Below, in pieces: positions 11,544 through 20,837 of a stretch of 64,000 nucleotides of DNA. Within the stretch, counting starts at the first letter, position 1. Every line of letters starts with the position of its first letter. Location: assembly GCA_033239125.1 (NCBI GenBank), contig BSWB01000001.1:140321981-140385980 (forward strand). The letters are read 5' to 3'. Origin of the DNA: Fagopyrum homotropicum (lineage: Eukaryota > Streptophyta > Magnoliopsida > Caryophyllales > Polygonaceae). The notes under the pieces were generated by a model. The model was not told the origin of the DNA, did not search any database, and was given only the letters and a program-made list of their open reading frames with translations. The translations under genes were made by a program, and so were the position numbers.

Positions 11544-11674
11544 TTTCGATCTTGTCTGTGTTCTGCTTGGGTCTTTGTCTCCCACTCCTCTGATACTACT
11601 CCTTTCTCTTTGTTTCTTATCTCCCATATGTATATCCTTCTTTCTTCTAATACAAGTAATTTTTCAAAAAAAAA
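9393..11674 (+). mobile_element. LINE (plant L1-type) 3' fragment
   Basis: The RT gene, 3' UTR and a short A tail (9 A at 11666-11674) of a non-LTR retrotransposon. The 5' part (ORF1, endonuclease) is missing here because the Athila LTR abuts the RT gene at 9392/9393. The remaining 5' part may lie beyond the Athila 5' end, outside the window. The 3' flank is TGGATTGAGTATG. Confidence 0.85.
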
Positions 11675-11962
11675 TGGATTGAGTATGTATAAATTGGGTA
11701 TGAATATTTTACAAAACAAAATACTACCCAATTTATGGGTATGATGTTTTTTGATATTTAAGTTTATTGGGTATGTTTGGGTTTTGGGTATGTGTGTTTT
11801 CGAGTATGTTTGTGTAGTTTACCAAAATTATTTTGGGTATGACAGTAACGTTTTTGGGTAAACGAAATTTTGGGTAGAAGGCGGGAGAGTGTGCATGTTG
11901 AGAATTGTGCATTTGTGTAGTAGGTGGATATAAATATCAAATGTCAGGTATGTCAAATCATA
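11675..11962. other. Non-coding flank with GGGTATG repeats
   Basis: Between the LINE A tail and the hAT insertion. GGGTATG-type words recur (about 11694, 11737, 11769, 11786, 11840), giving a degenerate simple repeat. I see no gene. Confidence 0.4.
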
Positions 11963-11970
11963 TGGGATGG
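11963..11970. repeat. Left 8-bp target site duplication of hAT element (TGGGATGG)
   Basis: TGGGATGG is repeated exactly at 15083-15090 on the other side of the element. Eight bases is the hAT family TSD length. Confidence 0.92.
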
Positions 11971-12195
11971 TAAGCATGTCCACGGGTCAGGGGTCCGGGG
12001 AGGGTAACCCGGACCCGTATATGTGGCCGACCCGCCGGGTCACGGGTTAGACCCGGCGGGTCGACGGGTCGGCCACCTCACCATAAAAAAATAATGGAAA
12101 TAAACTTAAAAAAATAAGAAAAGAAATAGAAGAGAAAAATTGGACTTAAACTTAAAAAAGAAGAAGAAAATAAACTAATAAAAAATAGGACCTAA

Positions 12196-12331
12196 ACTTA
12201 AAAAAGAACAAAATAAACTAATAAAAAGAGGACTTAAACTTAAAAAAATTGGACAAAAAGTTTAAGTCCAATTTTTTAAAGTTTAAGTCCTCTTTTTATT
12301 AGTTTATTTTCTTCTTTTTTAAGTTTAAATC
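12196..12331. repeat. Long imperfect hairpin inside the hAT element
   Basis: The left arm (12196-12254) and right arm (about 12263-12331) are complementary over about 60 bases with a few mismatches, around a loop of about 8 bases (ACAAAAAG). The 5' arm is preceded by related direct repeats of the word TAAACTTAAAAAAGAA (12103-12195). It lies downstream of the transposase stop, in the 3' UTR direction. Confidence 0.7.
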
Positions 12332-12468
12332 TTAAACTTTTAAAAAAAAAAAAGGGAGGAATTGGGCTTGAACCGGAATCCCGGTTGCCTACGTATCCTC
12401 TCGGGGAGGAGGAATCAAAGCCCACGTAGTTCTCTTACCTTTTTTTATATCCCTGATTGGCCCTTACC

Positions 12469-14660
12469 TTAGTCGGACTCTCCCGCCGATACATCCGATG
12501 GCGTTTGTTGTCGCTCGTCGTCATCTTCGTCGTCTTCCTCCGCCGAGAGGTTGTTCTTTTGTGTTCGCATTTTCACTTTCCTCCAATCGGCTAGGAAGAC
12601 TTGTGCCTCCAACGTCTCGGGCAACATGTTTGATCTCGTCGGATCGAGCATCTTTCCACTCCGGCTAAAGGTTTGCTCAACCGCTACCGTTGAGGCGGGA
12701 ACGACGAGAATTTGTGCCGCGATCCTTGAGAGGGTAGGGAACATCATTCTCTCCGGTCGGCTCCACCATTCTAATATGTTGAAATCCTCCTTTTTTTCAT
12801 CATTGGCAAACTCAAAAGAAATGGTTAGATATTCGTCGAGTTCCGAGTTGGAACTCGACGTGGTTTTTGCCCTTTTCGGGCCAAACAAATCTCTAGCAAT
12901 TGATTTAAATTTAGATTAACTTGAAGATGAAGGACAAGGAGGTGGTTGAGAAGATTGACCTCGATCGAAAACACGATATTGAACCAATAATTCATCAAAT
13001 AATTTTCTAACTTTAGCAATTATGGTAGAAACATGACAATCGGGATGTTAGTCTAAACCTAAAAATTCATAATAACTTTCTAAAAATTGTTTTAAACCAT
13101 CCATTTTACGTCTTGGGTCTAACACAAATGTAACAAGAAAAACATCGGGAATGGTTGTATAATAATCTAACCATTTAGTTCGCATTGAAAGTATAGCTTG
13201 TGAAATATTTTCAATTAAAAGACCTTGTTGAATTGCAAATGCAATATTAATTGCTACATAACAAATATGTTTGAAGTTGGTGTATAAACATAACTAAAAG
13301 TGTTAGTAGCATCATAAAAATATTTAAAAACCTCCATTACATCTTTTGCTAAAATCCAAGATTCACCGAAAACAAAATTACCGTCAATATGTTGTACGGC
13401 AAAACCACTTAAAAGTTCTCGATATTCATATGATTCGTAAATCATTTTGTAAGTAGAGTTCCATCTTGTACAAACATCTTTTGAAAATTTTTTAGGATAA
13501 ATGCCATTTTGTTTACAATATGCATACCATTTAGTACGTACACTTTTTTTAGACCAAAGTTCATTAAGAATATTTCGAATAGGTTGTACTAAATGTCCAA
13601 CGTATGCTAAACCGTCTTGAGCACACAAGTTCAAAATATGAGCGGCACACCTAATGTGAAAAAATTTACCTCCAATCGTCGGCTTACAATAGTTGGTTAA
13701 ATCTCTAATGGAAGCCGTGTTAGCGGAGGCGTTGTCAAAACCGATTGAAAAAACTCGTGAAACTAATCTATATTCTTCCAAAACATTTGCAATCAAACGG
13801 GCAATGTTATGGACGGTGTGTTGTTCGTTGAAAACTCGTAATGCTAAAACTCTTTTATTTAAAATCCAAAATTTATCAACAAAATGACAAGTAATACCCA
13901 TATATGAATTTTTTTGAAAACCGTCGGTCCAAATATCACTACAAATAGAAACTTGAATATCACCGTTGTCCATAAAATATTTAATCAATTCTTCTTTACG
14001 AATTTTATATTTATGCATCATTTTTCTTTTAGCGGTTTGGCGAGAAATCGGTTTATATGCGGGTTGAGCATGATTTTGCATCCAATCATTAAAACCAACA
14101 TTTTGTGCAAAACTAAATGCTAAAGAATCTACGATCAATATTTCCGAAAATGCATTCATAGAAGAAGAATGATCATATGTAAATCGAGAAGGAGATTGGT
14201 TAGAAGTAGATGCGTACCCGGTAAGTTGTGTTTGCCCTCGTGCTAATCCCATTTTTTCGGGATGCTTGTTCTGGATATGCCTCTTGTAGTTCCCGTAGCC
14301 TTCTCCCTTTTTGTGCTTGTATTGTGCCGCACAAAAATTGCATTTGGCATAGTAAACTCCGTTGGCATCGGGAGCACCTTTTGTAAACCAAAATCGGAAG
14401 ACCGCCGTTGTTAGTTGAGTGTTGTTCAACGGCGGCTCCTCCGGCTCCTCCGTGAATTCGGTCTCGGATCCTTGGGTGTTGGGAAAAGTAGGTGATTCCG
14501 TGATATCCTCCTCCTCGAAGATCTCGTGATCTCCACTTAATAAGTCTCGCCTTAAATCCGAACCGGTTGGAGGACCGCTAACGGAACGCCGTCCTCGGGT
14601 AAAACCTTCACCGGATGAAGGACCGGCACCGCTAACGGAACGTCTTCCTCGGCTAGACAT
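12469..14660 (-). pseudogene. hAT transposase (BED finger, RNase H-like core, hAT dimerisation domain)
   Basis: Cut-and-paste transposase of the surrounding element. Start at ATG 14660 (MSSRGRRSVSG, with the RGRRSVSG word repeated). A BED zinc finger (CNFC...YKRHIQNKH) lies at about residues 108-134. The RNase H-like core has CSDIWTDG, IGFDNASAN (second acidic site), the hAT CAAHILNL motif and CTRWNSTY. The frame closes at 13254 just after TPTSNIF. A one-base shift restores homologous sequence, which then meets TAA (13048-13050) and TAA (12916-12918). The C-terminal dimerisation domain is open from 12888 to 12469, with ILEWWSRPERMMFPTLSRIA and the PASTVAVEQTFS motif, ending in an acidic tail. 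One frameshift and two stops make it non-functional. Confidence 0.9.
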
Positions 14661-15082
14661 TTTTTTTTAATAATAGAATTAGAATGTAGTAGTAAGAGTG
14701 GTAAAATGAAAAATAAGAGAATGAGAATATGAGATTAGGAGAGTAATTGAATGTAAGAGTTGGAAATTATGGAAAGATTGAGAGAGTGAATAGATGATTG
14801 AATGAGAATTGGTGTGAGATGAAATGAATTGCGTTTGGAGTATTTATAGAATTGTTTTTGGGTTAGATTTATTAAAGTATATTGTTTTTTTTTATCAATA
14901 TAGCCGTTACAACGGCTACCCAACGGCTATATAGCCGTTGGAATTTTTTTTTAAATTTGTGACCGTTACGGTCGACCCGGCGGGTCACGGGTAAGGATGT
15001 GATGACCCTTACCCGTACCCGCGACCCGGGGGAACCCGGACCCGCCGGGTCACGGGTGACCCGTGACCCGTGGACATGCTTA

Positions 15083-15090
15083 TGGGATGG
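15083..15090. repeat. Right 8-bp target site duplication of hAT element
   Basis: Exact copy of 11963-11970 directly after the right TIR. Confidence 0.92.
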
Positions 15091-15309
15091 AAAAGGTAGT
15101 GACAATGATTAATTGAGGCCTAATTTGCAAAGATGAAAAAGGTGGGGGCCAAATTAGTAAGTGTTATAGTGTAAAGGGCCCATTTCATCAAAAACGCCAG
15201 CAAATATTTCCAAATGCGGCATTAAGCTTGACTCCCCAAATAACAATATTTGGTCCTCCTAGATAAAAGCAAACACTCTAAATTGCCTCTTCATATTGAA
15301 TTGTGAGGC

Positions 15310-15705
15310 CAAGAGATCCCATACTTATCCTTGGAAGATGATCTTGCGAATATGAGACGAACTACTCAATAGAAATGGCATCCATGATCTCCAAAACTCT
15401 CTCATTGGACTGAACGGCACCTTCTATATCCGCATTGCTTACAATCTTATATCCGAATCTGAGAGCTTGATGCTCCAAGGTGTAGAGATTGGGGGAAGAC
15501 ACTTGCATCTTTTGCAATTCTCATCAAGAAACTGAAGATCATTTATGGATTACATGTCCTTTCACGAACCTTGTTCTCGACATTTTCCTTAAATGGCTCC
15601 GCATTCCGCAAAGACTCAATGGCTTTTATGAATGGCTTTGTTGGTTAAGTTCAGTATGTAAGTACAAGGGATTTATTCACCAAGTCAGAAGATCATGATT
15701 CACTA
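15310..15705 (+). pseudogene. LINE ORF2 C-terminal scrap (zf-RVT)
   Basis: Short LINE remnant. About 15320-15470 translates, with stops, to a PWKMILRI...LLNRNGIHDLQNSLIGLNGTFYIRIAYNL-like stretch, equivalent to the SWKCIIKLRE...SSKKAYCHF part of the LINE at 10880-11000. 15489-15698 is open for 69 codons with CIFCNSHQETEDHLWITC, the zinc-binding RVT motif. Sequence between the two parts is missing. It is a different, more decayed copy than the LINE at 9393-11674, and whether both came from one family cannot be told from this short overlap. Confidence 0.72.
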
Positions 15706-16029
15706 CTTTTATTTACCCTACATGGAAGATTAGAAACTAAGTCATTTATTGTTGTTTTATTTTTCTTTATGATTTTGTCGTTGCTACTATCTTTCAAGCT
15801 ATGTGAATTATAAAGGTAAATATACTTTTGTTACATACAAATTCTTGAGTTTGTAAATCGAAATAAATAGTTTCTCTTTAACTTTTTCAATAAAAACTTC
15901 TCTTTTGTTAAAGAGGACGAGTCAATTAAAGTGAGTGAACTTTAAGATTTTGTTAATTGTTGATGACAACTGTGATGTTACTTGGTTTAATAATTTTGAT
16001 TTTCACTTTTGGTTCATTATATATTGGAA
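15706..16029. other. AT-rich non-coding stretch
   Basis: No gene, TIR or LTR end recognised between the LINE scrap and the inverted-repeat arm. Confidence 0.4.
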
Positions 16030-16260
16030 AAATAACGCAAAATAATAATATCAACTATCAATATTCAACCCAAAATAATATCAACTTTGAAAATTACTAT
16101 GAACGATACAAACCATCAACACATTTACCAAATATAATATGTCTTACTTTTCTGGTGCAATTCCAAACTCCGGCGATGACGTGGCAACCGGAATTTTACA
16201 TGTCATCAAGAAATAATGTGATGTGGATTTTTTTAATCAAGTTAATAGCATTTAATATTT
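16030..16260 (+). repeat. Left arm of an inverted repeat flanking the gypsy block
   Basis: Matches, in reverse complement and imperfectly, about 39936-40200. Shared words include CAACCCAAAATAAT, CAACTTTGAAAATTACTATGA, AATATGTCTTA, GTAACCGGA/GCAACCGGA, TTACATGTCATCAA and TCAAGTTAATA. Removing the 22.8-kb gypsy block would leave two arms around about 0.9 kb, resembling a fold-back or long-TIR element. Confidence 0.6.
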
Positions 16261-16265
16261 AATAT

Positions 16266-19235
16266 TGTAATATCCAGAATTTTTATTCCGTTTATTTCTG
16301 TAACAAACCTGATTTCGATCAGTTGGTCCATATCCGTCTACTTAGTTAGACACATTGTTTCAAAATTCATCATTTTATGTAGCTTCCCTTCACATAAAAT
16401 GATAGGATCCTTGTTTCAAAAATTTTATCATTTTATGTAGATTTCCTTCGCATAAAATGATAGGATCCTTATAGCCAATCCTAAACTATAACATAATCCG
16501 TACCCGTCTATTTCGTGCACTCGTTAGTCGGGATCTCATTTCCGGACTGCAGCTAGCACCGGGCTGCTGCTCCCAACGCCAGCCCAGCAGCGTGTGCTGC
16601 TGCCTTACCTTCCTCAACCAGCGCCCAGTCCAGCCAGCTCCAGCCCAGTGTCCGCTTCAGCCCAGCAGCGCCCATCTTGCCCAGCCCATGACAACAGCAA
16701 GGAGGGAGTGCTAGCCTGCTCGCTGAACCCGGAACTCCAGGCCACTGTAACCTCGTTCTGGCCCAGTAAAGCAGCAACCCGCAGCCTTCTTCAGCCCAGC
16801 TACATGAGGAGACAGAAACAGCTGTTACAGAATTACTTCCCTTCTTTGTAACCGTCTATCTCCTAACGTATCTCCACAAATCTCGCTCTCTCCTCTTCTG
16901 CATTATTTCTTTCCTCTTCTGCGTTTATTTTCTTCCCTCAAATATCTCGAACACTATCCTACAAGCTATCCAGATCCAACGCCAACGCGCTCTACAGATC
17001 AACACAGATCTCTCGCTCTTTCTGTCGCTATACAGGAATATTTCGGAAACGATGCCCACTGCACTGCAGACGAATTACATCTGCAACCGGAAGCTGACGA
17101 GGAGATCAGACGATAGAACCAGGTAAGTCCGATCTGATTCACGTATCTTCTGTTTTGAAACTCCCCGTCTGAATCGCTGACTACACAGCCATCGGAGGGC
17201 TCGGAAGGACGTTGGGTGAACTACTGCAGAAGCTCAACACACGGTGGAAGATAAACTCTCTTCATTGTCACACGTACAGACGCAGGCAAGGGAGGACCCG
17301 GCCATTCCCTTTTCGCTGCAAATTGGTGAGTGAGTCGCTTTCCTCCCTAACCTTCTGTAATGTATGATTCTCGGTTTCTGATGAAGTGTTGAACGCACAA
17401 CAACCCCAAAAACGTACAGCCTCTCACTCCGCCACAAATTGAGCCAGCCTGCTCTCTAACCTGTTGGGGTCGAGTATCACTGATCGATCAAGTTAGCATC
17501 AGCAGTGAGTCTTCCTTTCAACCTACTCTTTTGGTATAGTAATTATAATTGGTGTAGTATGTTGTAGAGTATCGTAGAGACGAGTAACAAGGATTGTTTT
17601 AAATTAGGTTAACATAATTTTAGGATGAATAAATCAGTTAGAGGGGAGTGCTGTTTAGAAATAGGAGAATGTTGTTAGAGATGATAAAAATAATGGGCTG
17701 CTGTAAATAGTTCGTCTCGAGTGCTTCAGTTTTAAAGTATAAACGACCTATCTTGTAGATCAATGTTAGAGAGTTAGGTTGAAGATCCACCGTTGAAATT
17801 TTAATAGATGATAGATGGATAGATGTAGTTTAGTATGTTAAAATTTGAAAAGGAATGAACGGTCGGATTAGAAGTTATAGGCTTCCGAAGTTGAGTAGTT
17901 AAGCAGTTTTTAGAAAACCATGAAAATTTGGTTAAGTATAGAAAATGTAAGTGTTGTAGCCAACTTTGAGAATTTTTATAAAAATAATGGATGAACATTT
18001 TTGAGAAATTCTTGCTCCTAAGGGTAGATGGAATATCATAGATGATCTAGAGAATTATTTCGGAATTTTTATAAGCTTCTACGAATTTTATATTTGAAAC
18101 CGAAGTTGGACCTTTACGATCTTTCGGAAAATAGGAAAATAGGAAAATAAGAAAAGTGACAGTTCGTAACCAAACTAAACTTTAGGACTTAGAATATGAC
18201 TTTATAGTCTCAAATAGAAGTTTAGACATGAATTTTGGAAATTCTGGGAGTTTCGGGACCAAGGGTAAAATAGTCATTTTACCGTAAATTAGTACTGTAA
18301 TTGGTTATGTCCTATTACGATCTTCTATCTTAGAAGTCTTAGACTTCTAATTACGTTGGAGTGTGCTAATGCACTTATCTCCTTTGGCAGGCAACTGAGT
18401 TGCTACAGTTTACAGAGCGAGTTTGGTTTACAGAGAGTCGAGATTTATAACAGGTAAGTCCTTTGGGCTTACTTAGCTGACTTCTGAATATGAGCATGAA
18501 TGATGATAGTGGTGTGTGATTGAAATGTTTAGAGTTATAGGTTGTGATAGATATTTACCGACCTATACTTGGCCTAAGAGTAACGGGCGGTGGCATTCTG
18601 CTCAGTTAGCTTGCGGGCGCTGGGGGTTTCTTTAGGGACTAGTCCATACTCGGTTTATAGTGATGCTACCGGCGGAGGTCAGCTAGACCTACACCCAGTT
18701 GGATAAGGAACGGAGGCGAGAACTGTTAAGAGTTCTCTTGCCACAACTGTAAAATTGAATAAGATGAATCACCTAAGTAATAGATAATAAACGGTTGTGT
18801 GCCAGCATGATGTTTGTTTATATTATTTCTACGTGTGCTTGTGTTGTTGTTATTCTACTTATATTTGGATAGTTAGCTAACAGTTGTTATGTTGTGTAGA
18901 CGTACCACAGGTTAGAGCAGATGCCGAGTGATCCGGATGGTAGTGGTCAGCCGGGGTGTCGTACTTTTAGGATGTGTTGCAGTTTCTTTATTTGTGGGAT
19001 TTCCAGTTGGACCTTGGTTATTTTCTTTCTTTCCGTACTTTGTTATCTTATGTTTTCCGGCTGTTGGTTGTTCTGGTCACATTTATACATTGTTAAGACT
19101 TATTTTATGATTTCTAGTTTTTCCTTATTTGTGCCTTGTTGTAAGATCTTGTTAAGTTGTTGTCAAACTAAGGTCGGGACCCATTGTGCGGTCCTAACCA
19201 GTAACTCTCCAAGTTGAAAAAGTTGGGGTGTTACA
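16266..19235 (+). repeat. LTR1 of chromovirus family 1 (2970 bases)
   Basis: Begins TGTAATATCC and ends GGGGTGTTACA, three bases before a PBS. It is nearly identical in sequence and length to LTR2 (24630-25789 plus 28663-30463). Near its start lie two tandem hairpins (16369-16403 and 16427-16461, stems ATCATTTTATG/CATAAAATGAT). A GC-rich, CAGCCCAGC-rich leader follows (about 16540-16800). It contains an exon-like cassette at 18391-18453 (see findings). Translations inside the LTR appear in both LTR copies but look compositional. Confidence 0.93.
18391..18453 (+). promoter_or_regulatory. Exon-like cassette with hairpinned splice donor in LTR1
   Basis: 63 bases between CTTTGGCAG and CAG/GTAAGTCC. 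The donor pairs with a following GGGCTTAC (18454-18472). A CTAAC (18877-18881) and TGTGTAG (ends 18899) would form branch site and acceptor of a 446-base intron. Equivalent cassettes are at 29619-29681, 27802-27857, 37617-37679 and 40955-41014. Splicing is inferred from sequence only. Confidence 0.5.
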
Positions 19236-19238
19236 ACA

Positions 19239-19250
19239 TGGTATCAGAGC
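19239..19250 (+). promoter_or_regulatory. Primer binding site (initiator Met-tRNA type)
   Basis: TGGTATCAGAGC, complementary to the 3' end of plant initiator tRNA-Met, three bases after LTR1. This is the usual PBS of many plant gypsy and copia elements. Confidence 0.9.
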
Positions 19251-19504
19251 TCTAGGTTGGCAACAATGGCACTTGAAATCTTCTAAAAAGGTCATATAAG
19301 TAAATAAACAGAACCCGAAGGGGGTCTGAGTTTTCCAAAGAAGATTTTGGTTTTAAAATGCATACATAGTCGGGTTGGCATAGAAAGTACAGATGACCAC
19401 CACTACCTCCGCGGATCTCGGTATTCTTAGAATTATTATTATAGACTTTTACTGTTTACGATAGATTAGTTAGATTATAACTGTAGTTGCTACTGTTCGT
19501 ACAG

Positions 19505-20837
19505 ATGGCACGTACTAGGGCTACACCAACGACTGGCCGAGGTAGGGGTCGTCCCCCCTTCCCCCAGTCCGACAGGATCGAGCTGATAGCACCCCTGCTG
19601 TTAGAGGACGTGGTCGTGGGGGTAGACCTCCACTAGGGAGAGGTCGAGGACGAGTTCCTCGAGAGGATCCACCTGCAGCAAGCATACCAGAGGCTGCGGT
19701 GGAAGAGGTAGCTGAGAGTGTAGGCCCCGAGGTCAGGCATGAGACCGCCGCTAGGTCTGGAGCGCAGGGAGCACGTTCGACTGAGTCAGGACGTGTTTCT
19801 ATTGGAGCATCGGAGTATAGGGAGTACAGAGCATACGTCGAGCGTATGGAGGAGGCTGCCAGAGTTGAGAGGCTTACCAGGTACCACCGGTGGTACCGGC
19901 TAGGTCAGCTCAGGTGACACAGGGAGTGTCTCAGGTGCCGGCTGTACCTGAGAGGAGAGCTAATGCTGATAGAGCGCCTGTTGGGTCTAGAGCACCGAGA
20001 CCGGATGAGTGGTTGAAGGCGTTCAACTCTCAGAAGGTTCCCTCATTCAGTGGAGAAATAGGGCTAGAGGTGGAGCACTGGATAGGGAAGATAGAGACTG
20101 CTTTAGAGGCGATACGTTGCCACGAGGATCGGCAGGTGGATTTGGTGCAGACTTGTTTCACAAATGATGCTCATTCATGGTGGCGTACCATTCGTAGCCG
20201 AGTCACCAGTTGGGAGCAGATGAGGAACATTGTTAGGGACAGGTATTGTCCTGTCTCGCTGAGGAGGGAGAGATTCCAGGATTTCATTGAGGCGGGATTT
20301 GAGGATATCCCGATTGCTGCAGCCATAAAGAAGTTTCAGAAAGAGTTGACCTTACTTGGACCAGCTGCACCTCCAGAAGAGCAGCATGTTTACCTTTTCT
20401 CCAAGAGATTGAGAGAGAGTACCCGATCATATCTGGCTGGATTCCGCTGTGAGACTTTGTCTAACTATCAAGATAGGGCCTCTGCTTATGAGAGAGATAG
20501 GCCAGCTTCGAGGAAAGCAGCTCAGTCTAGTGGGCCGGATAAGCGGCAGAGGACAGGACATACTGGTAGTAGTGCAGCAGTAGCAGGTTATGGTCGAGGA
20601 CAGACTCAGGGGAGGTCCAGATACCACTCTACAGTTCAGACTCCCAGTAGAGATCGACAGTGCTTTAACTGTGGTAGCCGCGATCACATTAAGACAGATT
20701 GCCAGAGACCACCTATCACTTGCTTCACTTATGGGAAGCCGGGACACAGAGCTGCTTTCTGCCGTCAGGGTAGGGCCCCTTCATAGCAGGGATCTTCTCC
20801 TGCAGGTGCTGAGAAGAGTGTACAGAGGCCTCCTTAG
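19505..20837 (+). pseudogene. Chromovirus family 1 gag, first copy
   Basis: Capsid and nucleocapsid protein. Start ATG 19505 (MARTRATPTTGRGRGRPP). The frame is lost in a C-rich tract at about 19550-19575, a lesion shared with the second copy, and lost again at about 19876 where this copy lacks one C present at 31105-31110 (CTTACCAGG against CTTACCCAGG). From there one frame runs on through the gag domain (WLKAFNSQKVPSFSG, WWRTIRSRVTSWEQM, FRCETLSNYQDR). Two CCHC knuckles follow: CFNCGSRDHIKTDC intact, and CFTYGKPGHRAAFC, whose second Cys is Tyr here but Cys in the second copy. TAG stops at 20784 and 20835 stand where copy two has CAG. Confidence 0.9.

Larger units (their letters stand above)
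11971..15082 (-). mobile_element. hAT superfamily DNA transposon, complete ends
   Basis: 3112 bases with perfect 19-bp terminal inverted repeats (TAAGCATGTCCACGGGTCA at the left, its complement at 15064-15082) and an exact 8-bp TSD. Subterminal regions (11981-12074 and about 14960-15075) are very GC rich and packed with GGGTC/GACCC words in both orientations, as expected for transposase-binding sites. The transposase is coded on the minus strand and is broken, so mobility would need help from another copy. Exact TSD and TIRs argue for a fairly young insertion compared with the surrounding gypsy relics. Confidence 0.95.

Noticed and set aside
12551..12919. 122-codon plus-strand open stretch
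   Set aside because: Antisense shadow of the hAT dimerisation domain coded on the minus strand.
16594..16851. 85-codon open stretch repeated at 24958-25215
   Set aside because: Its conservation reflects the two LTR copies of one element; the product is low-complexity and no start context or homologue supports it.
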